From positions 1 through 64,000 of the forward strand of contig NZ_JADVOP010000013.1 in the NCBI RefSeq assembly GCF_016508585.1: a stretch of 64,000 nt of DNA. Direction: 5' to 3'. The notes below the pieces were generated by a model. The model made no database searches and was not told where the DNA came from. It saw only the letters and a program-made list of their open reading frames with translations. The stretch comes from Acinetobacter baumannii. GTDB lineage: Bacteria > Pseudomonadota > Gammaproteobacteria > Pseudomonadales > Moraxellaceae. Of this stretch, positions 54,518-63,907 are shown piece by piece; the stretch's first letter is position 1, and each line of letters starts with the position of its first letter. The position numbers were made by a program, and so were the translations under genes.

Positions 54518-56788
54518 ATGAAAGTACATCCTTTTGAACTCTATCAAACTACTCAGTCGAACCGTTTGGGCTTAAAACTGCGTTATTTATCACTCTGCCT
54601 GTTTACATTGATGGCAGCAGGCACGAGTTCAGGAGGCCATGCAGAAGAAAACAGTTCGGAAAAAACTAAATCTGATCCTCAATATAATTCCCTAGCCACG
54701 ATTACGGTTTATGCGCAGTATGAAAATGATGCGCCTGTTAGCCGCACCTCCATCAGTCGAGACAATATGGATAAAACCGGTGTAACGGATATGGCAAGTA
54801 TTGTGAAATATTTGCCATTGGTGAATGCACCATTTTCCGTTGGCGGTGGGGGGACATTTTTTGATGGCACTGGAACAAGCAGCTATAACATTCGTGGTAT
54901 CGATGCAAATAGAATTGGTTTGGATGTCGATGGCATTGACTTGGCAGATGCAACCGTTAGTAGTTATGTACCACCAAAGAGTATGAGCAGACGTGGCGCC
55001 GGTCGAGATTATATTGAACCGGAAATGTTTAGCACGGTAGATATTGTTTCAGGCACGACAGATGTTTCCACAGATGGTATTGGAGGGCGAGTTTCATTTA
55101 AAAATAAATCACCAGAAGACTATTTGGTAGATGGAAAAACAGTCGCAGGCACTGTAAAAGCAGGCTACAGTTCTGCGGACCAAGCGTGGTTATCATCGGT
55201 CACTGGGGCTGTTGGTCACGATGATGTCCAAGGACTTGTCGCCTATGCCCATCGTAAAGGGAATGAAACCAAGCCAAACTCAAAAACACCTGCATTCCCA
55301 TCAGACTGGACTTCAGATGCAGTGCTAACACGTTTATTGTGGAATTTATCAGATCAACATCAACTTAATTTTACCGCAGATTATTATCAGAAAAAAACGG
55401 ATACCAAAGATATTGCTGCAAACTTATTTTCTAATTTTAAAAGTGATGCTAAACAGCATCAAGCTATTGATCGAACACAATTCAGTATCCAGCATACCTA
55501 CAGACCCAATGATTTTCTGATGTTTGATCAGTTGAACAGCAAAATATGGTATCAGCAATCGAATAACGATACTGCAACAACCTTTATGAACAGTGCCACG
55601 GTTGCACGTGATTTTTCAACAACTTATAAAGAGAAAAATATCGGCTTAAAAGTTGAGGCTAAAAAAGAGTTTAAAAATCAGAAACTAAAATATGGTATTG
55701 CCGCAGATAAGAAAGAATATGCAAGTACTAAAGTTGATTTACGTAATGGTCAAACAATTTCAACCATCTATCAAGGTGGCTATCTCTTAAACTCTGAACT
55801 GAAACGTTACTCTGCTTATGCATCAGACGAGTTTAATTTCGATGTACTGGGACGTGATTTAATTTTAACGCCTGCTGTCCGTGTTGAACGGCAAGAATTT
55901 AGACCTGAGATCACATCTTATAGTGATGTTCAGGCGAAGGACTATAATTATGTTTCTCCGAGCTTTTCAGCCAGCTATCAATTCACGCCTAATAATTACA
56001 GCTATTTAAAATATTCGAGAGGTAACCGTATTCCATCTCCAACAGAAATTGGCGGGGTTTACCAAACCACGCCTGGAAATCCGAGTTATATCGTCATTGG
56101 TAATTCTAACTTGAAAAAAGAAAGCAGTGATGCATTTGAACTAGGTTTAAGAAATACATCAATTGATGGAATCAAATTTGATCTGACAGGATTTTATACC
56201 AAATACAAAGATTTTATTGATTACTACAATTATGGAACAACGCCACAATTTCCTTATGGTTACTACAGAGCTGAGAATCTCGCTGATGCACAGATTTGGG
56301 GAGCAGAACTTTCCACGCGAATTGATTTAGGCCAATTTATTTCTAGTTCCGATGGTTATAGTTTGGCAGTGGTCGCAGGTAAGAGCAAAGGATCTGCAAA
56401 AAACAAAAATGGCGGCAAAAGTGGAGTGAATTCAGTTCAACCCGAAAAGGGAAGCCTGACGTTTGCCTATGATGATCCGAATAAAGTATTTGGTTTGGGG
56501 ATGACGGCTACAGCGGTTGGCGGAAGAATAGCAACCCAGGACGTCACGTCTTATCAAGATAACATTAAATATCAGAATGTCGCTGGTTATACCGTTTTTG
56601 ATTTGTCTGCCTATTGGAACGTCAATACGTTCACCAAGCTTAATGTGGCATTCAATAATATCTTTGACAAGACTTATTGGGACTATGCAGCAGTCGGTAC
56701 GATTACTGGAGCAAATCAGACAAGTATCATCGACCGTGCTGCAGAACCCGGTCGTAATATTGTCGCAAGTATTGAATTTAAATACTAA
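54518..56788 (+). CDS. TonB-dependent outer-membrane receptor
   Basis: A 756-residue receptor from ATG 54518 (MKVHPFELYQTT), with a long signal peptide ending near SGGHAEE. The plug has a TonB-box-like ATITVYAQ, then SSYNIRGIDANRIGLDVDGIDL and FSTVDIVSGTTDVSTDGIGGRVSF. The 22-strand barrel ends in IVASIEFKY, with the terminal aromatic. The YLKYSRGNRIPSPTEIGGVYQ and NLKKESSDAFELGLRN blocks match hemoglobin/heme-type receptors. Fur-like boxes upstream suggest iron regulation. The next gene is a periplasmic EF-hand protein. The substrate is uncertain: heme or another iron source is the first guess. Confidence 0.88.
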   Translation: MKVHPFELYQTTQSNRLGLKLRYLSLCLFTLMAAGTSSGGHAEENSSEKTKSDPQYNSLATITVYAQYENDAPVSRTSISRDNMDKTGVTDMASIVKYLPLVNAPFSVGGGGTFFDGTGTSSYNIRGIDANRIGLDVDGIDLADATVSSYVPPKSMSRRGAGRDYIEPEMFSTVDIVSGTTDVSTDGIGGRVSFKNKSPEDYLVDGKTVAGTVKAGYSSADQAWLSSVTGAVGHDDVQGLVAYAHRKGNETKPNSKTPAFPSDWTSDAVLTRLLWNLSDQHQLNFTADYYQKKTDTKDIAANLFSNFKSDAKQHQAIDRTQFSIQHTYRPNDFLMFDQLNSKIWYQQSNNDTATTFMNSATVARDFSTTYKEKNIGLKVEAKKEFKNQKLKYGIAADKKEYASTKVDLRNGQTISTIYQGGYLLNSELKRYSAYASDEFNFDVLGRDLILTPAVRVERQEFRPEITSYSDVQAKDYNYVSPSFSASYQFTPNNYSYLKYSRGNRIPSPTEIGGVYQTTPGNPSYIVIGNSNLKKESSDAFELGLRNTSIDGIKFDLTGFYTKYKDFIDYYNYGTTPQFPYGYYRAENLADAQIWGAELSTRIDLGQFISSSDGYSLAVVAGKSKGSAKNKNGGKSGVNSVQPEKGSLTFAYDDPNKVFGLGMTATAVGGRIATQDVTSYQDNIKYQNVAGYTVFDLSAYWNVNTFTKLNVAFNNIFDKTYWDYAAVGTITGANQTSIIDRAAEPGRNIVASIEFKY

Positions 56789-56862
56789 TTTTTTCATCAA
56801 CTGCGAGCAAGATTTTTTTAATCGAGTAAATTTAAATCTAGAAAGTATCTGTATCTAAGGAA

Positions 56863-57672
56863 ATGAACATGAAAAAATTGGCACTCTTGATTGTAACTCT
56901 CACAGCAATGACCAGTCCCGTATCAACGATTGCTGAAACAGCAGCACAGACGAATGTTTACCAACAGGCATATGCCTTGTATATGCTTTATCATCCGAGT
57001 AAAAAAGATCAAGCAAGTCCAAGTTTGAGTAAACAATATTCTCAAGACTATGCTGAATTATTCAAGGGAAATAAAAAGGTGACACAACAGCAGTTTGTTC
57101 AATTTGAGCAGGCACGTTTAGAGCCTCTCCTTAAACAGCGTCGAGAAATGTCTGAAAAACAGGCACATATACGTTTTGGTATTCTGGATAATAATAAGGA
57201 TAAAAAATTGACCTTAAAAGAGTTCCAAGAAACGGGTTTAAAAACTTTTAATGAGTTTGACAAGAATCAGGATGGTTTGGTCAATGCTGAAGATGCCAAA
57301 CTCTCGGGTAAAAACAATACAACCCATGACGGTTTCCGAATGAAATTACCCATTTCAATGCCTATGCCGAGCAATACGCAAGAATTCATTGCACAATATG
57401 GTCAAGGAAAAAGCTACGTTACGCTTGGTGATTACTTGACGGCACGAGACAAACAATATTTCGCAACAGATGCCAACGGTGATCATATCGTGACTGAGAA
57501 GGAATATGTCGATGAGTTTATGCAACGCTTTGACCAAAATATAGCATCAGGAAAAATTAAAATGCAGGAAAACGCTGCTCAACAATTCCAAGTAATCAGT
57601 CAAGGCAAAACCAGTATCCGAATGACCGATCTTCAACAGTTTGCTAAAAAACTGGATCAAGTAGCAAAGTAA
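56863..57672 (+). CDS. Periplasmic EF-hand calcium-binding protein
   Basis: A 269-residue exported protein (signal peptide ending about STIAETA). It has three EF-hand loops: DNNKDKKLTLKEF (about residues 109-121), DKNQDGLVNAED (about 130-141) and DANGDHIVTEKEY (about 206-218). Asp at positions 1, 3 and 5 and acid at 12 are mostly kept. RBS AAGGAAATG precedes it. The gene is 74 bp downstream of the receptor and probably co-transcribed. A calcium-dependent periplasmic partner for the receptor is plausible but unproved. Confidence 0.8.
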   Translation: MNMKKLALLIVTLTAMTSPVSTIAETAAQTNVYQQAYALYMLYHPSKKDQASPSLSKQYSQDYAELFKGNKKVTQQQFVQFEQARLEPLLKQRREMSEKQAHIRFGILDNNKDKKLTLKEFQETGLKTFNEFDKNQDGLVNAEDAKLSGKNNTTHDGFRMKLPISMPMPSNTQEFIAQYGQGKSYVTLGDYLTARDKQYFATDANGDHIVTEKEYVDEFMQRFDQNIASGKIKMQENAAQQFQVISQGKTSIRMTDLQQFAKKLDQVAK

Positions 57673-58193
57673 TGATTCATCTGACTTCGATGCAACCATA
57701 TCGTTAAGCTGTTGAAAAAATCTTGGCGGAGTATGGCTAATTTTTCACTCAATTTTAGAATCAGCCTGTGGCTAACCCTATCTTTCTTTCGGGACGAGGA
57801 GCGAAGCTCCTCAAGGGGAACTATCATGCGCAGTCACATCGCTGTTCACTGCAAAACTCGTCAACCGCAAGCAACACATTTAATCCTTTGTTTTTGTTGA
57901 TATCTGGCTGCTCAATAGGGTGACATTCGTGTCGCCTCAGGCTAGAAAAACCAGTGATGATTCAAAAGGACGAAATAAATGAATCCCCAAATCTTCTCAC
58001 AATTTGTACAAAAGCATAAAATTCATTGAACATGAATGATTGAAATCAAATCACGCGCATGCATAATCAGGTGTTTGACGATAGATATTCAACATTCTGA
58101 AACAATGGGATATGACACTTTTGATTGAAATATAAAGAATAAGTGAATAGAACATTATGCTTTACAACACTCTGCCTTTTGTCTATTGCACTT
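57673..58193. other. Intergenic region with palindrome and dispersed repeat
   Basis: Contains the GAA-loop palindrome GAGGAGCGAAGCTCCTC (57796-57812) and the second copy of the dispersed repeat (58001-58082). No gene is supported. Confidence 0.5.
58001..58082 (+). repeat. Dispersed intergenic repeat, copy 2
   Basis: Partner of 49259-49340 in the same orientation. It lies just beyond the convergent FGE gene. Confidence 0.65.
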
Positions 58194-59189
58194 TTAAGGC
58201 TCCCGTAAAACCGTTCGAAAGCCAACATGTGTCGCAGCCAAATCAAACTCCTGAGGATAGCGACTGCTGTTGCGATAACGAGAACAAAAATTGGATGCAC
58301 ATAGAAAAGAACCGCCTTTAATGACATACTGTGTACCCGCAATACTTTGTTGACGGAGATCTGCATAATTTCCCATGTGCTGATCATGTGCGCCTTGATA
58401 AATGGATGATGTCCATTCCCACACATTCCCGATCATATCAAATAATTTAAAAGCATTGGCAGGATAACATCCCACTGGGGCTATGCCTTCAAAGTGATCT
58501 GCTTGTGTGTTGGTGAATGGAAATTCACCTTGCCAATAATTGGCTTGCGGGTGTTGATGTGCATCCTCTGGCGCTTGATGTAATGGCGTATCTGTAGTTG
58601 ATCCTGCTTTTGCCGCATATTCCCATTCTTGTTCAGTAGGTAAATCACGCCCGAGCCAAACAGCATAATGTTCGGCATCATTTTTTGTAACATAACGAAC
58701 AGGTTCGGCGGGTAGCGGTGCTTGTCCTTCTGCACCATTTGGACTTTTCCAGGTATAGTCCGCTTTGAGTTTCCACCAATGATGAGGCGTCTGTGTATTT
58801 GGGGAAAACACGGCAGCTTGATGCTGTTTTTCAGCGTCGGTGATATAGCCGGTTGCTTTTACAAAACTGGCGAATTGAGCGACAGTCACTTCAGTTTGGT
58901 CAATCCAGAAACTTTCAACCTGACGCTGTTTTGCTCCAAAGTTGATTTCGTCTGGATACGCTTGATTGGAACCCAGTTGAAAAGAACCTTTGGGAATCTT
59001 TACCATGCCTGCTGTTGAGTTTTGTCTCCACCCCGCGGGTAAGCCTGAATATTGTTGGCATTGCTTTAATGAACCAAGCTGAGTCAGTTGGGGGTGTTGC
59101 TGGGATGAGGGACGATCAGGTTGTACCTTACCACAGCCTGCCATAAATGACAGGCTACAGAATAAGGTGAAAATAGGCTGAAACTTCAT
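58194..59189 (-). CDS. Formylglycine-generating enzyme (sulfatase maturation)
   Basis: A 331-residue SUMF1/FGE-sulfatase-domain protein. A lipoprotein-type signal ends LSFMAGC (Cys19). The domain begins MVKIPKGSFQLGSNQ. It contains FWIDQTEVTVAQFASF, RDLPTEQEWEYAAKAG and DMIGNVWEWTSS. The active-site GGSFLCASNFCSRYR has the Cys pair (Cys297, Cys302) that separates true aerobic FGEs from FGE-like proteins. It converts the sulfatase cysteine to formylglycine using oxygen. Its ATG overlaps the sulfatase stop by 4 bp. An exported, lipidated FGE is unusual. Confidence 0.9.
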   Translation of the reverse strand: MKFQPIFTLFCSLSFMAGCGKVQPDRPSSQQHPQLTQLGSLKQCQQYSGLPAGWRQNSTAGMVKIPKGSFQLGSNQAYPDEINFGAKQRQVESFWIDQTEVTVAQFASFVKATGYITDAEKQHQAAVFSPNTQTPHHWWKLKADYTWKSPNGAEGQAPLPAEPVRYVTKNDAEHYAVWLGRDLPTEQEWEYAAKAGSTTDTPLHQAPEDAHQHPQANYWQGEFPFTNTQADHFEGIAPVGCYPANAFKLFDMIGNVWEWTSSIYQGAHDQHMGNYADLRQQSIAGTQYVIKGGSFLCASNFCSRYRNSSRYPQEFDLAATHVGFRTVLREP

Positions 59190-60868
59190 TGAACGTTATA
59201 TTCCTTGACTCCATTTTGTTGAGTGTATTTGTTATATACCTCAATAAGTTCCTGTACTTTTGCCGGGTTGTCTTGCGCCAAGTTTTTGGTTTCACCCCGA
59301 TCAGTGCCCAAGTTATAGAGTTCCCATGTTCCCGTCCCTAATTCTGTTTTACCTTGTAAGGCAATTTTCCAATCTCCTAGACGCGCATATTTACTGCCAT
59401 GTAACTCATCAGCAAAATTAAAATTTGCTGGACGTATCATTTGCGCTTTATTTTCAAGAACAGATTTCCAAGAGTAACCTGTCGGCGTGTTAATTTGGCG
59501 ACCTTTGTATTGACCTCGTGGCACTGCAATATTGGCATAGTCCAGTACCGTTGGAAAAACATCCAGTACAGAAGCAAAACCATGATGGGTTGTTTGAGCT
59601 TTGGTCTGGTTTGGAAGTTTGACAATGGCAGGCGCAGTGGTTGCACCTTCACCGGCAGTGTCTTTCCATAAATGGAATGGTGCTGCGCTGACTTCTGCCC
59701 ATCGTGGACCCACATAATGATAGGAGCTTGCCGAGCCAACATTATTCACACTGTTATCAAAACCTGATTCTGTACCATAGTTCCCCCGGATAAAGCCTTC
59801 AGCACCATTATCAGACACGAAGAAGATCAAGGTATTGTCATATAAGTGATTGCGTTTGAGATATTCAATGACACGACCAATATTTGCATCTAAATTTTCC
59901 ACCATGCCTGCATAAACCTCCATCCTGCGTGCTTCAAGGGTCTTTTGTTCAGCAGAAAGTTCATTCCATTTACCATATTTTTGAGGGGCATTTTCTGTCT
60001 CAATTGGTTCGGCAGCCGTAAAATTGGCAGGAATAAGTCCAAGCTGTTTTTGTCGTGCAATACGGGCATTACGAATAGCATCGTAACCTACATCATAGAC
60101 ACCACGATAACGATCTCGATATTCTACAGGTGCTTGAATTGGCCAGTGTGGCGCTGTGTAAGCTGCATAAGCGAAGAAGGGTTTACCTGAATTTTTACCT
60201 GATTCTAAATAACTGATCAGCTTATCGGTAAAATAATTGGTCGAAAAGAAATCATCAGGAAGCGACGAAATTGGAACCTGTTTGCCATCTTCGGTATAGG
60301 TGGCATTGCGTTTATAGGCAGTAGGTGCTTGTTTAAAATGTAAATCCAAGCCCTGTAATAAGGTAAAGGAATGGTCAAAACCTTTGGCATGCGCATTGGT
60401 TTCAGGAGTTAAGCCCAAGTGCCATTTCCCGCTGATATAGGTGCGATATCCATTGTCTTTGAGCACCTCTGCGATTGAGAGTGAACGTTGATTTAAATAG
60501 CCCTCATATCCAGGTTGTCCTTTTAAATGTGCAGGAGTAAGTTCTGCCATAGCACCAATGCCTGCCAAGTGATGATCAGTTCCAGAGATCAATTGTGATC
60601 GAGTTGGTGAGCAGGTGGGGGCAGTATGATAATCGGTCAAAATGCGTCCTTCTCGGGTTAGCGCATCAAGATTTGGCGTATGAATTTCACCACCAAAAGC
60701 CCCTAAATCTGAATAGCCGAGATCATCCGCCATGATAAATAAAATGTTCGGTTGTTTTTGGGTTTCAACATTTGTATTGGATTCATTTGAATCACTGTCA
60801 TGACAAGCTGAAATAGAAAGACTGAATAAAGCAATTGAAAGTGTTGTAAGAAGATTTTTACCAGACAT
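59186..60868 (-). CDS. Arylsulfatase (lipoprotein)
   Basis: A 560-residue sulfatase. Lipoprotein signal ends SISAC (Cys22). The metal site starts NILFIMADDLGYSDLG (Asp48, Asp49). The active-site signature CSPTR (86-90), with Cys86 converted to formylglycine, is followed by SGTDHHLAGIGAM. SGKWHLG and FFVSDNGAEG are the later blocks. It hydrolyses sulfate esters, here probably in the periplasm on a lipid anchor, to supply sulfur. It heads an operon with its own activating enzyme. The natural ester is unknown. Confidence 0.93.
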   Translation of the reverse strand: MSGKNLLTTLSIALFSLSISACHDSDSNESNTNVETQKQPNILFIMADDLGYSDLGAFGGEIHTPNLDALTREGRILTDYHTAPTCSPTRSQLISGTDHHLAGIGAMAELTPAHLKGQPGYEGYLNQRSLSIAEVLKDNGYRTYISGKWHLGLTPETNAHAKGFDHSFTLLQGLDLHFKQAPTAYKRNATYTEDGKQVPISSLPDDFFSTNYFTDKLISYLESGKNSGKPFFAYAAYTAPHWPIQAPVEYRDRYRGVYDVGYDAIRNARIARQKQLGLIPANFTAAEPIETENAPQKYGKWNELSAEQKTLEARRMEVYAGMVENLDANIGRVIEYLKRNHLYDNTLIFFVSDNGAEGFIRGNYGTESGFDNSVNNVGSASSYHYVGPRWAEVSAAPFHLWKDTAGEGATTAPAIVKLPNQTKAQTTHHGFASVLDVFPTVLDYANIAVPRGQYKGRQINTPTGYSWKSVLENKAQMIRPANFNFADELHGSKYARLGDWKIALQGKTELGTGTWELYNLGTDRGETKNLAQDNPAKVQELIEVYNKYTQQNGVKEYNVQ

Positions 60869-61349
60869 ACGTGTCGACTTGATTTTATAAAAATTAAGCA
60901 GAGTTTAGAGGGTTAATTTTTACGGTAAAAATAATTAAAATTCGATTGTTAATCTTAAAAAATGAAAAGACTTGAAACTCAGTTTAAAAATAAAATGAAA
61001 GAAGTCTGCACATGCCTGACCAGGCGTTAATCATTGAAAATAAGAACAGTATGCTGCTGCAATAATTTGAATGTGTTGTTGGAAAAAATATTGCCCACCG
61101 TTAAGAACAATCCTCAATAGGCGCTTTTCCCTAAAACAGTAGATTGATTGAAAAGATTTATTTTCAAAGATGAAAAAATAGGCTGTGTTGATATGTCGAA
61201 TGGTGAAAATGAATCAGCAGGGTTTATTTCTTATGCTTGATGTTTTTTATTAACCTGAAGTGAATGAAGTCGTATTGAGGTTGATTGATCAGAATCTCAG
61301 AAAAAGCTTTTATAGATTCAGAGCAAAATACGACATCAGGATAAGCGAC
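60869..61349. other. Divergent region upstream of sulfatase and mdcA
   Basis: About 480 bp with no supported gene. It should hold the sulfatase promoter (minus strand) and the mdc promoter (plus strand). Frames reaching upstream of the mdcA start are not family-like. Confidence 0.4.
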
Positions 61350-63029
61350 ATGGAAGGAACGGTTCAAAGCAAAGAACGTATATGGAATACACGTCGACAC
61401 GCCAAACAACTCAAACTAGACCTAGCCCGTAGATATACCGATGGTGTGGTTATACCTACACAGGACATCATCAAGGTTTTGGAAACTTTGATTACTCCAG
61501 GCGATCGTGTTGTGCTTGAAGGCAACAACCAAAAACAGGCTGATTTTTTATCACGCTCACTGGCACAAACCAACGCCTCGGTTTTGCATGATTTGCACAT
61601 GATTATGCCTAGTGTCGGACGTCCTGAGCATTTGGATTTATTTGAAAAAGGGATTGCCCGAAAACTGGATTTTTCATTTGCAGGAACCCAGAGTTTACGC
61701 ATCAGTCAGTTGATTGAAGACGGTTTATTAGAAGTCGGTGCTATTCATACCTATATCGAACTCTATTCACGCTTATTGGTTGACTTAATTCCCAATGTTG
61801 TTTTGTCAGCAGGTTTTATGGCTGACCGCCACGGCAATATATATACAGGCCCAAGTACCGAAGATTCGCCTGCTTTAATCGAACCTGCTGCATTCAGTGA
61901 TGGCATTGTGATTGTTCAAGTCAATGAATTGGTTGATGACGTACAGGACTTACCCCGTGTAGATATCCCCGCATCTTGGGTAGACTTTGTCGTGGTTGCG
62001 GATAAGCCATTTTATATTGAGCCTTTGTTTACTCGTGATCCAAAACATATCAAGCCTGTACATGTATTGATGGCAATGATGGCAATTCGAGGTATTTACG
62101 AGCGCCATAATGTGCAATCACTGAATCATGGCATTGGCTTTAACACGGCTGCGATTGAATTGATTCTACCAACGTATGGTGAGTCTTTGGGACTGAAAGG
62201 CAAAATCTGCCGAAATTGGACACTCAATCCTCATCCAACACTTATTCCTGCAATCGAAACAGGCTGGGTGGAAAGTGTGCATTGCTTTGGCACTGAGTTA
62301 GGAATGGAAAAATATGTTGCTGCTCGTCCAGATATATTTTTCACAGGCCGTGATGGATCATTACGTTCCAACAGAATGATGTGTCAGCTTGCAGGGCAGT
62401 ATGCCGTTGATTTATTTATTGGTGCAACCTTGCAAGTTGATGGCTCTGGACATTCTTCGACGGTGACCAAAGGGCGTTTGGCAGGATTTGGTGGTGCACC
62501 CAATATGGGACATGATCCACGTGGACGTCGACATGCCACACCGGCATGGATGGACATGCGTCCTGCTCAGGCAAATGAGACTGATACCTTTTTGGCACGT
62601 GGTAAAAAGTTGGTGGTGCAAATGGTGGAAACCTTCCAAGAAGGTGGCAAACCGACATTTGTAAATACACTTGATGCTGTGGATGTCGCGAAAAAAGCCG
62701 GAATGCCACTCGCTCCAATTATGATTTATGGTGACGATGTGACTCATTTATTGACTGAAGATGGTATTGCATACCTCTACAAAGCCAGCAGTTTACAAGA
62801 ACGTCAAGACATGATTGCCGCTGTTGCAGGAGTGACTGATATTGGTCTCAATCATCATCCAAAAACGACGGAACGTTTAAGACGAGAAGGACTGGTCGCA
62901 TTCCCAGAAGATCTAGGTATTCGCCGTACGGATGCTACACGTGAATTATTGGCCGCTAAAAATATTGCTGATTTAGTCACTTGGTCAGACGGTCTGTATC
63001 AACCGCCTGCAAAATTCAGGAGTTGGTAA
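61350..63029 (+). CDS. mdcA: Malonate decarboxylase alpha subunit (acyl-carrier transferase)
   Basis: A 559-residue protein from ATG 61350 (MEGTVQSKERIWNTRRH), close to the family length; an upstream ATG at 61260 would add 30 atypical residues. Alpha subunits transfer malonyl to the acyl carrier protein, releasing acetate. Family segments include GDRVVLEGNNQKQADFLSRSL, DLHMIMPSVGRPEHLDLFEKGIA, GFMADRHGNIYTGPSTEDSPALIEPAAF and GRLAGFGGAPNMGHDPRGRRHATPAW. The stop overlaps the next start as TAATG. It is the first gene of the mdc operon, which lets cells grow on malonate. Confidence 0.93.
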   Translation: MEGTVQSKERIWNTRRHAKQLKLDLARRYTDGVVIPTQDIIKVLETLITPGDRVVLEGNNQKQADFLSRSLAQTNASVLHDLHMIMPSVGRPEHLDLFEKGIARKLDFSFAGTQSLRISQLIEDGLLEVGAIHTYIELYSRLLVDLIPNVVLSAGFMADRHGNIYTGPSTEDSPALIEPAAFSDGIVIVQVNELVDDVQDLPRVDIPASWVDFVVVADKPFYIEPLFTRDPKHIKPVHVLMAMMAIRGIYERHNVQSLNHGIGFNTAAIELILPTYGESLGLKGKICRNWTLNPHPTLIPAIETGWVESVHCFGTELGMEKYVAARPDIFFTGRDGSLRSNRMMCQLAGQYAVDLFIGATLQVDGSGHSSTVTKGRLAGFGGAPNMGHDPRGRRHATPAWMDMRPAQANETDTFLARGKKLVVQMVETFQEGGKPTFVNTLDAVDVAKKAGMPLAPIMIYGDDVTHLLTEDGIAYLYKASSLQERQDMIAAVAGVTDIGLNHHPKTTERLRREGLVAFPEDLGIRRTDATRELLAAKNIADLVTWSDGLYQPPAKFRSW

Positions 63030-63907
63030 TGAATGCCTATGTTCAACCTTACTCTCGACAACAATGTGCATTATTGGCTGATTTAGCTGTAGAAGCATTG
63101 ATCGCAGAAGTTAATCTAACACCAAAGCCTGCACTGGTCGATCAACGTGGCAGTGGGGCACATGATGACTTAAGCCTCGTGTTGATGGAGCAATCTGCTT
63201 ATAGCTTAAGACCGATGTTTTTACAAATGGCGCAAGCTGCATTTTTGCACGCTGACTGTTTGCAAACTTTACGTGAAGTGATCGGTTCAATCGGGCGTGC
63301 TGGTGAAGCAGCAATGTTAGAGACCACACAAGGCGTAAATACGCATCGTGGCGCAATCTGGGCTTTGGGCCTTTTGGTCACAGCGACAGCGCTGGCAATA
63401 CATCATCAATCTCCAATTCGTGCTTATGATTTATGTCAGCATGCTGGAAAAATTGCCAAATTAGAAGATCGTTTCATTCCTCAGCAACCGCTCAGTCATG
63501 GGCAACAGGTACAGCAAAAGCTCGGTGCAAAAGGAGCGAAAGCTCAAGCACAAGCAGGTTTTCCTGCGATTGTAGAGCATGCCTTACCTCAACTTCACTA
63601 CAGCCGACAGGTATATGGCAACGAACTTGCTGCTCGTGTGGATGCATTATTGGCTCTGATGAGCATATTGGATGATACCTGTGTGCTGTACCGTGCAGGG
63701 CAAGTGGGTCTAACCCGTATGCAAAAGGGTGCACGTTATGTGCTTCGCTGTGGTGGATATGCAACGGTTGCAGGGCAATGTGCGCTGAACTTTTTGGAAA
63801 TGGATTTAATGCGACTTCGTGCTTCGCCGGGTGGAGCAGCAGATTTACTTGCAGCAACCATATTTTTGGATTGGGTTGAACATCATCTTAATCAGGAAGG
63901 GAAGTAA
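63029..63907 (+). CDS. mdcB: Triphosphoribosyl-dephospho-CoA synthase
   Basis: A 292-residue CitG/MdcB-type enzyme. 'LADLAVEALIAEVNLTPKPALVDQRGSGAHDDLSLVLMEQSAYSL' carries the conserved TPKPGLVD-like motif. EAAMLETTQGVNTHRGAIWALGLL and the late LRASPGGAADLLAATIFLDW are typical. It makes 2'-(5''-triphosphoribosyl)-3'-dephospho-CoA, the precursor of the prosthetic group on the carrier MdcC. It starts in the mdcA stop and ends in the mdcC start (TAATG at both), so translation is coupled through the operon. Confidence 0.93.
   Translation: MNAYVQPYSRQQCALLADLAVEALIAEVNLTPKPALVDQRGSGAHDDLSLVLMEQSAYSLRPMFLQMAQAAFLHADCLQTLREVIGSIGRAGEAAMLETTQGVNTHRGAIWALGLLVTATALAIHHQSPIRAYDLCQHAGKIAKLEDRFIPQQPLSHGQQVQQKLGAKGAKAQAQAGFPAIVEHALPQLHYSRQVYGNELAARVDALLALMSILDDTCVLYRAGQVGLTRMQKGARYVLRCGGYATVAGQCALNFLEMDLMRLRASPGGAADLLAATIFLDWVEHHLNQEGK

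Noticed and set aside
57712..57900. 62-codon frame in the intergenic region
   Set aside because: It runs through the GAA-loop palindrome and has no translation signals.
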